The position numbers were made by a program, and so were the translations under genes. DNA of 64,000 nucleotides from Lysobacter sp. Root916 (lineage in GTDB: Bacteria > Pseudomonadota > Gammaproteobacteria > Xanthomonadales > Xanthomonadaceae): NCBI RefSeq assembly GCF_001429785.1, contig NZ_LMJF01000015.1, positions 4,767 through 68,766 on the forward strand. The letters run 5' to 3'. The notes beneath the pieces were generated by a model. The model did no database searches and was not told the DNA's origin. It worked only from the letters and a program-made list of their open reading frames with translations. Positions 6,359-14,974 of the stretch are shown here, one piece after another. How positions within the stretch are numbered: the stretch's first letter is position 1; the number at the start of each line of letters is the position of its first letter.

Positions 6359-8811
6359 GCGTGCGGACGATGCGTGGATGGATTGGCGGCGCGTCGGCGT
6401 TGCGGAGGTCGTGGCGCACGGTGCTGCTGTTGTTGCTGCTGGCGGTGGTCGGCCCGCTGCACGCCGAAGCGCTGACGCCGATGCGCGCGCAGCCGTTGCC
6501 CAGCCTGAAGACCGAGTCGCCGCTGATCGGCCTGGCGCGCGTGCAGGGACGCGCGATCGCGCTCACGCGCGATGGTGCCTGGTCGCTGGAGGAAGGCGCC
6601 AGCGCCTGGGCGCCGTTGCCTTGGCCTGCGCAGACGAAGGCGTCCGAAGTCGTGTCGCTGGTGCAGGACGGCGAGCGCGCCTATCTGCTGCTGGGGCAGG
6701 GCGCGCAGCGCATGGCCACGCAGGTGGTGCAGCTGAGCCTGCGCGACGGCGCGATTGTCCTGCGGCCGCTGGCGCCGCTGCCGCTGGCCTTGCGCGATGC
6801 GCGCGGGGCCCTGTCTGCGGAGGCCTTCTATGTCGCGGGCACCGCCGGCGACGGTACGGCGCATCTGTTGCAGCTGAACTTCGAGGACGAACGTCCGCAT
6901 TGGGCGCCGCTGACGCCCTGGCCGGGCGGCGGTGCGGCCAGTTCGCTGGTCGCGCAGACCAAGGCCCTGTTCGCGGTGGTGCCGGCCGCCAGCGGCGGCG
7001 ACCGCGTGCTGCGTTGGTCGGCGGAGCCGGGTTGGACCGAAGCCAGCCGCGCGCCGGGGCGCGTCGTGCCCGGCTCCGGCCGCGCCATCGGCCAGGCCCA
7101 CATTCTGTATCTGGTGGAGGAGGGCGCCGAGGCCGGCGCCGCCGCAAAGATCGCCACCTATCAGACCATCACCGCCAGCTGGGCGACCCTGCCCGGCGCG
7201 CAGGCCGCCCACAGCATCGCCACGGCGGCCTGGCCCGACGGTTTGATCTGGGCGCAGGCCGGCGCGGACGGGCGCGAGATCGCTTTCGCCAGCGCCCAGG
7301 TGCAGTCCAGCAAGCTGCGCCTGCACTGGCTGGACTGGGTAGTGATCGTGGTCTATCTGGCCGGCATGATCGGCATCGGCCTGTACTTCTACCTGCGCGA
7401 GAAGCGCAGCTCGACTTCCAACTTCTTCGTCGGCGGCCGCACCATTCCGTTCTGGGCCGCCGGCATCAGCCTGTACGCGGCAAACACCAGCTCGATCAGT
7501 TTCATCGCGATCCCGGCCAAGGCCTTCGAGACCAATTGGCAATACATGGCCAACAATGTCATCGCGGTGTTCGGGCTGATGTTCGTGGCGGTGTGGATCG
7601 TGCCGTTGCTGCGGCGCCTGGACCTGATGTCGGTGTTCTCCTACCTGGAGACCCGCTTTCATCCCTCGATCCGCATGCTCGCCAGCGCCTTGTGCGTGTT
7701 CGTGCAGATCGGCAGCCGCATGAGCGTGATCCTGTTCCTGCCCGCGCTGGCCATCGCCACCATCACCGGCATCAGCGTGTTCTGGAGCGTGATCCTGATG
7801 GGCGGCTTCACCATCGTCTACACCGCCATGGGCGGCATGAAGGCGGTGATCTGGACCGATTTCGTGCAGGTGATCGTGAAGATGGGCGGCGCGATCTTCG
7901 CCATCGGCTTCATGATCTGGAGCCTGCGCGGCGGCTTCGGAGAGTTCTGGTCGGCGGCGATGGCCGAGAACAAGATGCACACCTTCGACTTCAGCTTCGA
8001 CCTGACCAAGGCCACGGTCTGGGGCTTCATTTTCCTGGTGCTGTTCGAGGTGGTGCTGACCTTCCCCAAGGACCAGGTGTTGATGCAGCGCACCCTGTCG
8101 ACCAAGTCCGACCGCGAGGCCGGGCGTTCGATCTGGGCCTTCGCGGCCATCATGATTCCCGGCGGCATCATCTTCTACACCATCGGCACGGCCCTGTTCG
8201 TCTACTACAAAGCCAACCCGGAGCGGATGAACCCGCTGCTGCCGATCGACGCGACCTTCCCGATGTTCATCGCCGCCGAACTGCCGGTGGGGGTGACCGG
8301 GCTGATCATCGCCGGCATCTTCGCCGCGGCCATGGCGACCCTGTCGGGCATCATGAACTCGGTCGCGACCCTGATCTCGGTCGACTTCTACGAGAAGCTG
8401 GCCAAGAACCGCACGCCCAAGCAGAGCGTGTTCTTCGCCGAGATCATGACCGTGGTGGTGGGCCTGGTCGGCATCGGCACGGCGCTGGTGCTGTCGCGCT
8501 TCGACATCCATTCGCTGTTCGACGTCTCGATCGAGCTGGCCGGCCTGCTCGGCGGCGGCTTCGCCGGCGCCTACACCCTGGGCATGTTCACCCGCCGCGC
8601 CAATTCGCCGGGTGTGGCGATCGGCATCGGCGCCAGCATCGTGCTGACCCTGGTGATCTGGTCGTTCGACATGGTGCACCCGTATTTCTACCTGGCGATC
8701 TCGATTCTGTTGTGCATCGTGATCGGCTACGTCGCCAGCCTGTTCTTCCCGGCGCCGACGCGGTCGCTGAAGGGCCTGACGATCTATCGCGACCGCGCCA
8801 GCGATGTCTGA
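6355..8811 (+). CDS. Sodium:solute symporter with periplasmic N-terminal beta-rich domain
   Basis: 818 residues, about 300 longer than an ordinary SSS transporter. Residues 20-37 form a signal/anchor segment (VLLLLLLAVVGPLHAEA). Residues 40-320 are a soluble region rich in Trp/Leu/Ala blades that resembles a Kelch-type propeller, as seen in sialic-acid-type transporters. From about residue 325 (LDWVVIVVYLAGMIGIGLYF) there are 13 or so membrane segments with SSS motifs: SNFFVGGRTIPFWAAGISLY, the Na+-site region near NTSSISFIAIPAKAF, and GIFAAAMATLSGIMNSVATL. It would take a solute from the periplasm, after the TonB receptor step, into the cytoplasm using Na+. The propeller may bind or process the ligand. 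It is translationally coupled to the CitE-like gene upstream. Confidence 0.88.
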   Translation: MSVRTMRGWIGGASALRRSWRTVLLLLLLAVVGPLHAEALTPMRAQPLPSLKTESPLIGLARVQGRAIALTRDGAWSLEEGASAWAPLPWPAQTKASEVVSLVQDGERAYLLLGQGAQRMATQVVQLSLRDGAIVLRPLAPLPLALRDARGALSAEAFYVAGTAGDGTAHLLQLNFEDERPHWAPLTPWPGGGAASSLVAQTKALFAVVPAASGGDRVLRWSAEPGWTEASRAPGRVVPGSGRAIGQAHILYLVEEGAEAGAAAKIATYQTITASWATLPGAQAAHSIATAAWPDGLIWAQAGADGREIAFASAQVQSSKLRLHWLDWVVIVVYLAGMIGIGLYFYLREKRSSTSNFFVGGRTIPFWAAGISLYAANTSSISFIAIPAKAFETNWQYMANNVIAVFGLMFVAVWIVPLLRRLDLMSVFSYLETRFHPSIRMLASALCVFVQIGSRMSVILFLPALAIATITGISVFWSVILMGGFTIVYTAMGGMKAVIWTDFVQVIVKMGGAIFAIGFMIWSLRGGFGEFWSAAMAENKMHTFDFSFDLTKATVWGFIFLVLFEVVLTFPKDQVLMQRTLSTKSDREAGRSIWAFAAIMIPGGIIFYTIGTALFVYYKANPERMNPLLPIDATFPMFIAAELPVGVTGLIIAGIFAAAMATLSGIMNSVATLISVDFYEKLAKNRTPKQSVFFAEIMTVVVGLVGIGTALVLSRFDIHSLFDVSIELAGLLGGGFAGAYTLGMFTRRANSPGVAIGIGASIVLTLVIWSFDMVHPYFYLAISILLCIVIGYVASLFFPAPTRSLKGLTIYRDRASDV

Positions 8812-9197
8812 GCCGGGCGCGCGCGGGCGGCGCGCGTTCGCGGGTGCCGGTTAGGGGTTCGAGATGATCCAGGGGCGGAGGATGGCATCTCGGTCGCGGC
8901 CCGCGGCCAGGTATCGCGACGCCGTAGGGCGTTCGCGCGTCGCGCGAACCGTCCTGCCCGCCCATCGTGTCCGGATAGTGCGCGCCGCCGCCGGGCGCGC
9001 TGCGTCCGCCTTGGGTTGGGTATGACATCGATCGTTGGCCTGCCCGCATGGGTCGCCAAGGCACGAACGCTATATTCAGACGCTGGCGCAGCTTGGCTTC
9101 GGCGGTCGTTCCGCACGGAAGTACGCGGCGCGGCGCGGCGAGCATGGTGCCGGCATCGGCGCTGGAGTAACCTCCAGCCTTCAAGGGATAGGGTCAC
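8812..9197. other. Intergenic region before the LysR gene
   Basis: This is 386 bp between the symporter stop and the LysR GTG start. It begins with a GC-only stretch of short inverted repeats (around 8818-8850) that could fold as a weak terminator, but no T-tract follows. No convincing gene or RNA was seen. The LysR promoter should lie in the last 150 bp; a ribosome site AAGGGATAGGG precedes the start. Confidence 0.6.
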
Positions 9198-10082
9198 GTG
9201 GAAACTCAGTTCCTGCACACCTTCGTAACCGTGGTCGACCAGGGCTCGATGGCCGCGGCGGCGCGCGTGCTCGGGATCACCCCGGCCGCGGTCGCCCAGC
9301 AGATCCGCACCCTGGAACGCGAGATCGGTGCGCCGCTGATCGCGCGCGTCGGCCGCACCGTCAGCGTGACCGAGGAAGGTTCGCGGATCCTGTCGCGCAC
9401 GCGCGAGCTGCTGCGCAGCGTCGCCGACCTGCGCAGCGTGGCCAACGAGAGCGGGGTCTCGGGCGAGCTGCGCCTGGGCGCATGCCCGACCGCCTTGGCC
9501 GGCATGCTGCCCGACGTGCTCGCGCGCATGGTCGAGACCTTTCCGCAGATCAACGTGTTCATCAAGCCGGGCTATTCGGCCGATCTCTACCACGCGGTGG
9601 AAAAGGGCGACCTGGACGCGGCGGTGGTGCTGCAGGCGCCGTTCCCCCTGCCCAAGACCTGCGAATGGCAGCTGCTGCGCGAGGAGCCGCTGATCGTGCT
9701 GGCGCCGCAGAGCATGGCCGAGCGCGACCCGCACGAGCTGCTGGCGACCCAGCCGCTGATCCGCTACGACCGCCACCAGTGGGGCGGGCGCCAGGCCGAC
9801 GAGTACCTGCGCGCGGCAAACATCGTCCCGCGCGAGCGTTTCGAGCTCAACGCGCTCAACGCGATCGCGGTCATGGTCGACCGCGGCCTGGGCGTGTCGC
9901 TGGTCCCGGATTGGGCCAAGCCGTGGCCGGAAGGGCTGAAACTCGCGCGCATCCCGCTGCCCGACGCCTCGGCCACGCGTCGGATCGGCATCGTCTGGTC
10001 GCGTTCCAGCGTGCGCGTGCGCCTGGTCACGGTGTTCCTGCAGGAAAGCCGCAAGGCGATGCAGGCGGCGCAGAAGGGCTGA
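9198..10082 (+). CDS. LysR family transcriptional regulator
   Basis: 294 residues beginning with GTG. The N-terminal winged helix (METQFLHTFVTVVDQGSMAA, then ARVLGITPAAVAQQIRTLER and LIARVGRTVSVTEEG) is classic LysR. The effector-binding domain follows from about residue 90 (GELRLGACPTALAG onward). LysR proteins sense a small metabolite, usually a pathway acid or its derivative. The gene sits in the middle of the catabolic locus between the symporter and the TonB receptor, all on the same strand, so local control of both flanking units is likely. The shared motif at 5410-5431 and 10148-10169 is the best candidate site. Confidence 0.93.
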   Translation: METQFLHTFVTVVDQGSMAAAARVLGITPAAVAQQIRTLEREIGAPLIARVGRTVSVTEEGSRILSRTRELLRSVADLRSVANESGVSGELRLGACPTALAGMLPDVLARMVETFPQINVFIKPGYSADLYHAVEKGDLDAAVVLQAPFPLPKTCEWQLLREEPLIVLAPQSMAERDPHELLATQPLIRYDRHQWGGRQADEYLRAANIVPRERFELNALNAIAVMVDRGLGVSLVPDWAKPWPEGLKLARIPLPDASATRRIGIVWSRSSVRVRLVTVFLQESRKAMQAAQKG

Positions 10083-10104
10083 GCGTCAGGTCGCGCTTCG
10101 TCGC

Positions 10105-10133
10105 GGAAAAATGCTGCAACGCGACATTTTTCC
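10105..10133. promoter_or_regulatory. 9-bp inverted repeat after lysR / before TonB receptor
   Basis: GGAAAAATG (10105-10113) and CATTTTTCC (10125-10133) are perfect inverted arms separated by 11 bp. The element starts 22 bp after the LysR stop and ends 15 bp before the shared promoter motif. It may be a terminator for lysR (the second arm carries five T) or an operator. Both readings are possible. Confidence 0.45.
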
Positions 10134-10147
10134 TGCGTACTCAAGCA

Positions 10148-10169
10148 ACAAAACCTAGTCTCTGAACAT
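10148..10169 (+). promoter_or_regulatory. Shared 22-bp promoter motif, copy 2
   Basis: ACAAAACCTA, five bases, TGAACAT: both conserved blocks are identical to the copy at 5410-5431 and the spacing is the same. It lies 182 bp before the TonB-receptor start, which leaves a long untranslated leader. CTGAAC in this copy followed after 17 bp by TATGCC could be a weak -35/-10 pair. Confidence 0.55.
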
Positions 10170-10351
10170 AGCCCGCGCCGGTTCTATGCCTGCGTCCGAG
10201 CGCATACGCTCGTTTGCACCAACAGGGCTGCGGGGACGTCGGGGGCGTCGCCAGAGCGAAGCGCGATCCGCGCGGTTCCACGCATCATCGATCAACGACC
10301 GCGCCGCGACGGCGCGAACCGTCGCCATCCGAATCCAGCACGAGACACGAC

Positions 10352-12628
10352 ATGGTCAAGCCACTCAGCGCCGCGATCAGCAGCATCCTGCTGCTCTCCG
10401 TCATCTCCGGAAATGCCCGCGCGCAGGACGCCGAAGCGGTTGCCGAAAGCGAAACCAAGGACTCCTCGGCGGTCGATCTGGACAACGTGGTCGTCACCGG
10501 CACGCGCAGCCCGAAGGCAGTCGACAAGATTCCGGGCGCGATCACCCTGGTGTCGAAGGAAGAAGTGCAGCGCAGCCTGGTCCTGACCGAGGACGCGACC
10601 GCGGTGCTGGCGCGCTCGGTGCCCGGCTACGCCGAGTCCTCGCAGGCGATGAGCAACACCGGCGAGAACCTGCGCGGCCGCGTCGCGCTGCGCCTGTTCG
10701 ACGGCGTGCCGCAGGGCTCGCCGCTGCGTGAGGGCACGCGCAACGCGACCTTCACCGACATGGGCATCGTCGGCCGCATCGAGGTCATCAACGGCCCCTC
10801 GGCCTCGGAAGGCATCGGCGCGGCGGGCGGCATCATCAACTACCTGTCGGCGGCGCCGACCAAGGAAGGCAACGAGGTCACCCTGATCTCGCGCTACTCG
10901 ACCCAGTTCGGCGACGACAGCGACGGCTGGAAGCTCGGCCTGAACTTCGCCCGCAAGGACGGCGATTTCGACATGCTCGCCAGCGCCTCGATCATCGACC
11001 GCGGCATCAGCTACGACGCCGATGGCCGCCGCGTCGGCATGAACACCAGCGGTTCGGTCGCCGATTCGGAGGCGCGCAACCTGTTCCTCAAGGCCGGCTA
11101 CAACTTCGGCGAGGACGGCACCCAGCGCATCGAAGGCTCGGTCAGCCATTTCAAGATCGAAGGCAAGGCCAACTACGTCCAGGTGCTGGGCTGCCGGCCG
11201 GAGGAGTTCGCGATCTGCGGACAGACCCGCACCAACACCTCCGAGCGCGGTCAGATCTTCGGTTCCAAGGCCGCCTTCAACGACTTCAAGCAGTACCAGC
11301 TCAGCTACACCCATTTCGACTTCTTCGGCGGCACGCTGGTGCTCAACGGCTACAAGGCCGATCAGGCCATGCGTTACCTGGTCGAGAACTCCTCCGACCG
11401 TCAGGACCCGTTGATCGCCCCGATCGGCAGCATCTACGACCAGTCCGAGATCGTGACCAACAAGAAGGGCCTGCGCACCTCCTGGACCCGGCCCTCGCTG
11501 TTCTCGGTCGAAGGCCTGGAGCTGCGCGTGGGCCTGGACCTGGTCGAGGACACCGCCGAGCAGCGCCTGGCCCTGACCAACCGGGTCTGGGTGCCGCCGA
11601 TGGAGTACAAGAGCCGTGCGCCGTGGCTGCAGCTGTCGTGGGACGTGGGCCCGCTCACCTTCAGCGGCGGCATCCGCCGCGAGGACGGCGAGCTGCACGT
11701 AGACGACTACACCACCACCTGGTTCCGCGACCGTCGCTTCGTGCGCGGCGGCACCCTGGACTACCAGGAAAACCTGGTCAACGCCGGCGTGGTCTGGCGC
11801 ATCAACGAAGGCTTCTCCGTGTTCGGCTCCTACGGCGAGGGCTTCACCCTGGCCAACGTCGGTATCCCGCTGCGCAACATCCAGTGCTCCAACGACAGCC
11901 CCGACGGCACCCAGCCCGACGGTTGCCCGAACGACCCGCAGATCAGCGTCGCCGACCTGCTGGATCTGAACGCGATCGTGGTGGACAACACCGAGTTCGG
12001 CTTCAACTGGCGCGGCAGCCGCGGTTCGCTGAGCGCGTCGCACTACGATTCCAAGTCCGACTTCGGCCAGTCGCTGTCGATCGATCCGGTCACCAACGAC
12101 TTCGTGCTGCTGCGCGCGCCGGTGCGGATCAAGGGCTACGAGCTGTCCGGCGATTACCGGTTCTCGGAGAAGTGGAAGGTCAGCGCGGTGTACTCGCATA
12201 CCCGCGGCGAGACCTCGTTCTGGTCCGCCGACGCGGCCGGCCGCTATCCGGCCGGCGGCCTGAACCGTCCCATGGGCGTGCTCGACATCAACCCCGACAA
12301 GTTCGCCTGGTCGGTGACCTGGAACTTCGTGCCGCGCGGCGACATCACCCTGGGCGCGACCACGCTGTTCTCGCGCAAGCTCTCGGGCAGCGAGGTGCGT
12401 CCCTTCGACGGCCAGCGCTTCACTTTCACCGAAGAGACCCACGGCTACACCCTGTTCGACCTGGGCATGAACTACGAGACCGAACGCTGGGGCCGGTTCT
12501 CGCTGGGTATCGAGAATCTGCTGGACAAGCAGTACATCCTGAGCTGGTCGCAGCCGCCGGGCGGCTTCCAGAACTACTGGGCCGGCCGGGGCCGCATGGT
12601 TTCGCTCACCCACACCATCAAGTTCTGA
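10352..12628 (+). CDS. TonB-dependent outer-membrane receptor
   Basis: 758 residues. A signal peptide ends near NARAQ (residue 25). The plug domain begins VDLDNVVVTGTRSPKAVDKI at about 45 and continues to about 165 with the usual RIEVINGPSASEGIGAAGGI. The remaining residues form a 22-strand barrel of alternating aromatic strands, ending LGIENLLDKQY and a final VSLTHTIKF with C-terminal Phe, the BamA recognition feature. It would import a bulky ligand (glycoside, siderophore-like or acidic sugar conjugate) across the outer membrane with TonB energy. The gene context points to a carbohydrate or organic-acid conjugate rather than iron, since no iron genes are nearby. The start was chosen at the ATG directly before the signal peptide. 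Confidence 0.92.
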   Translation: MVKPLSAAISSILLLSVISGNARAQDAEAVAESETKDSSAVDLDNVVVTGTRSPKAVDKIPGAITLVSKEEVQRSLVLTEDATAVLARSVPGYAESSQAMSNTGENLRGRVALRLFDGVPQGSPLREGTRNATFTDMGIVGRIEVINGPSASEGIGAAGGIINYLSAAPTKEGNEVTLISRYSTQFGDDSDGWKLGLNFARKDGDFDMLASASIIDRGISYDADGRRVGMNTSGSVADSEARNLFLKAGYNFGEDGTQRIEGSVSHFKIEGKANYVQVLGCRPEEFAICGQTRTNTSERGQIFGSKAAFNDFKQYQLSYTHFDFFGGTLVLNGYKADQAMRYLVENSSDRQDPLIAPIGSIYDQSEIVTNKKGLRTSWTRPSLFSVEGLELRVGLDLVEDTAEQRLALTNRVWVPPMEYKSRAPWLQLSWDVGPLTFSGGIRREDGELHVDDYTTTWFRDRRFVRGGTLDYQENLVNAGVVWRINEGFSVFGSYGEGFTLANVGIPLRNIQCSNDSPDGTQPDGCPNDPQISVADLLDLNAIVVDNTEFGFNWRGSRGSLSASHYDSKSDFGQSLSIDPVTNDFVLLRAPVRIKGYELSGDYRFSEKWKVSAVYSHTRGETSFWSADAAGRYPAGGLNRPMGVLDINPDKFAWSVTWNFVPRGDITLGATTLFSRKLSGSEVRPFDGQRFTFTEETHGYTLFDLGMNYETERWGRFSLGIENLLDKQYILSWSQPPGGFQNYWAGRGRMVSLTHTIKF

Positions 12629-12638
12629 TTCATAAGAA

Positions 12639-13991
12639 GTGGCGCGACACTCCCGAACTGCCGCCGACGGGTCCGTGGCCCGCGGCGGCTCTCTTTTCTC
12701 CGCGCTGGTTCGGTGCGCAGGCCTGTGCGGCCTGCTGGTCTGCGCTACGACGCTGGCACCGGTACAGGCGGCCGAGCCTTCGCCTCTGCCGGAGTCGGCG
12801 CCCGAAGCGCAAGGCTATTCGGCGCCCCGCCTGCAACGCCTGCACGCCTTCATGGACCAGACCACCGGCGCCGACGGCTACCTGGGCGGGATCAGCCTGA
12901 TCGCGCGCAACGGCCGCATCGTCGACTGGCGCGCCTACGGCTACCGCGACCTCGCGCGCAGCAGGCCGCTGCAACGCGACGATATCTTCCGCATCTATTC
13001 CATGAGCAAGACCGTTACTTCGGTGGCGGTGCTGATGCTGATGGAGGAGGGCAAGTTCGCCCTCGACGACCCGATCTCGCGTTATCTGCCGGGTTTCGAG
13101 GCGCCGCGGGTCGTGGCCGGCGGCAGCATCGACGCGCCGCGGCTGCGTCCGGCCGCGCGGCCGATCACGATCCGGCATCTGCTCACCCACACCGCCGGTT
13201 TCGCCGCCGTCCGTCCGGGCGACGACATCGCCCTGGGCCTGCTGCAACGCGCCGATCCTCACGCCGCGCGCGATCTGCGTGGCTTCGTCGAGCGCTTGAG
13301 CCGGGTGCCGCTGGCCGCCGATCCGGGTACGCGCTTCGGTTACGACGGCGCGGCCTTGGAGACCCTGGCGCGCCTGGTCGAGGTCGGCAGCGGCCTGAGT
13401 TTCGACGACTTCCTACGGCAGCGCGTATTCGCGCCGCTGCGCATGCGCGACACCGGCTTCAGCGTGCCCGCCGCGCAGCGCGCGCGCGTGGTCGACATCA
13501 CCCGCATGGGCGACGACGGCCATCTGCGCCTGGACGATGGCCCCAGCGCGCGCGAGCCCGGCGCGCCGCTCAATGCTTATCCCAGCGGCGCGGGTGGCCT
13601 GTACTCCACCGCAGGCGACTATCTGCGCTTCTGCCAGATGCTGCTGGCCGGCGGCACGCTGGACGGCCAGACCCTGCTGGGCCGCAAGACGGTCGAGCTG
13701 ATGATGCGCAACCAGCTGACCATGTTGAATCCGCCGGTCACGCAGTTCAGCGATGCCGAAGGTTTCGGCTTGGGCGGCTACGTGGTGTTGGACCCGGCGC
13801 TGCGCGGCCAGCCCGGCTCGGTGGGGCAGTTCGGCTGGTCGGGCGCGGCGTCCACCAGTTACACCATCGATCCGCAGGAGCGGTTAGTGGCGATCCTGCT
13901 GTTGCAGCATTTGCCGCGCGAGGATCGCGCCGACCTGCCGCGGGTGGCACGCCGTTTCTACGGTCTGGTCTATCAGGGCCTGGTGCCATGA
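12639..13991 (+). CDS. Serine hydrolase of the beta-lactamase / class C esterase fold
   Basis: About 450 residues. It has an N-terminal signal segment (LCGLLVCATTLAPVQAAEP) and the catalytic S-x-x-K motif as SMSK (serine near residue 121) within DDIFRIYSMSKTVTSVAVLM. The second motif region is RFGYDGAALETL, where Y-x-N is replaced by Y-D-G, and the third-strand region is GWSGAAST. Such proteins act as esterases, D-aminopeptidases or transacylases rather than true lactamases. It starts 10 bp after the TonB receptor, so it is probably in the same transcript. The GTG at 12639 is the first start; a GTG at 12675 is an alternative. A periplasmic ester- or amide-cleaving step on the imported compound is a reasonable inference. 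Confidence 0.82.
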   Translation: MARHSRTAADGSVARGGSLFSALVRCAGLCGLLVCATTLAPVQAAEPSPLPESAPEAQGYSAPRLQRLHAFMDQTTGADGYLGGISLIARNGRIVDWRAYGYRDLARSRPLQRDDIFRIYSMSKTVTSVAVLMLMEEGKFALDDPISRYLPGFEAPRVVAGGSIDAPRLRPAARPITIRHLLTHTAGFAAVRPGDDIALGLLQRADPHAARDLRGFVERLSRVPLAADPGTRFGYDGAALETLARLVEVGSGLSFDDFLRQRVFAPLRMRDTGFSVPAAQRARVVDITRMGDDGHLRLDDGPSAREPGAPLNAYPSGAGGLYSTAGDYLRFCQMLLAGGTLDGQTLLGRKTVELMMRNQLTMLNPPVTQFSDAEGFGLGGYVVLDPALRGQPGSVGQFGWSGAASTSYTIDPQERLVAILLLQHLPREDRADLPRVARRFYGLVYQGLVP

Positions 13992-14920
13992 ACACGCGTG
14001 GCGGCAGTGTGCTGGTCGCGGGCTCGGCCAACCTGGATTTCGTGGTCCGCGCCGCGCATGTGCCGGCGCCCGGCGAGACCGTGCTTGGCCAGGGCTTTGC
14101 GACCTATCCGGGCGGCAAGGGCGCCAACCAGGCCGTCGCCTGCGCGCGCGCGGGTGCGCCGACGCGCTTGCTGGCGGCGTTCGGCGACGACGACTACGCG
14201 GCACCGATCGAACGCTCGCTGCAGGCGGCCGGTGTGGACGTGATGGCGCTGCGCGTGGCCGACACCACGACCGGCACCGCCTTCATCTGCGTGTCCGACG
14301 ACGGCGAGAACGCGATCACCGTGGCCCCCGGCGCGAACGCCGCGCTGCGGCCCGAACATCTGCCGGACCTGGATGGCGTCAGTCATCTGCTGCTGCAACT
14401 GGAGACGCCACTGGCGACGGTCGAAGCTTGGGCGCTGGCGGCGCGCGCGGCAGGGGTGGCCGTGATCCTGAACGCTGCGCCAGCACAAGCGTTGCCGGAT
14501 CGACTGCTGGCCGCCGTCGATGTGCTGATCGTCAACGAAGGCGAGCTGGCCGCGATCACCGGCGTGCACGACGACCGCGCCGCGGCCCTGGCGCGTTTGC
14601 GCACGCCCTGGGTGATCGTGACCCTGGGCGCGCGCGGCTGCTGTGCGCGGATCGGCGATGCCTTGCTGGATCAACCCGCCTATCCGGTGACCGCCGTGGA
14701 CACCACCGCTGCCGGCGACACATTCTGCGGCACACTGGCGGCGGCGTTGGCCGCGGGCGAGGACGGCGCCACGGCCCTGCGTCGCGCCAGCGCCGCCTCG
14801 GCCCTAGCCTGCACCCGCGCGGGCGCGCAATCCAGCGTGCCCAGTCGCGACGAGGTCGAGGCCTTGCTGGCCCGCGTGCACGCTGACGACGCGCCGGCCA
14901 CGCGAGCCGCGTCACCCTGA
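13988..14920 (+). CDS. PfkB family carbohydrate kinase (ribokinase-like)
   Basis: 310 residues. The N-terminal ribokinase signature is present (VAGSANLDFVVRAAHVPAPG, then FATYPGGKGANQAVACARAG at about 35-55), and the second PfkB signature DTTAAGDTFCGTLAAAL contains the catalytic base Asp244 and the anion hole. It would phosphorylate a sugar in the cytoplasm with ATP. The closest overall look is to ribokinase (RbsK), but the sugar cannot be fixed from sequence. The start overlaps the hydrolase stop by 4 bp (ATGA), showing translational coupling. In the locus it would act after the glycosidases release a monosaccharide. Confidence 0.9.
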   Translation: MNTRGGSVLVAGSANLDFVVRAAHVPAPGETVLGQGFATYPGGKGANQAVACARAGAPTRLLAAFGDDDYAAPIERSLQAAGVDVMALRVADTTTGTAFICVSDDGENAITVAPGANAALRPEHLPDLDGVSHLLLQLETPLATVEAWALAARAAGVAVILNAAPAQALPDRLLAAVDVLIVNEGELAAITGVHDDRAAALARLRTPWVIVTLGARGCCARIGDALLDQPAYPVTAVDTTAAGDTFCGTLAAALAAGEDGATALRRASAASALACTRAGAQSSVPSRDEVEALLARVHADDAPATRAASP

Positions 14921-14974
14921 AGTCAGGCCTGGCCTCAGTCCCCCATTTCGCACCTTCCGATACGACCCGATCCG

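Noticed and set aside
6109-8679. Long minus-strand open frame opposite the symporter
   Set aside because: His/Gln/Arg-rich shadow of the transporter gene; no start site or family.
12639-13991. True beta-lactamase (antibiotic resistance) call
   Set aside because: The Y-x-N and K-T-G motifs of class C enzymes are not kept, and the gene sits in a catabolic locus; an esterase-like hydrolase is more likely.
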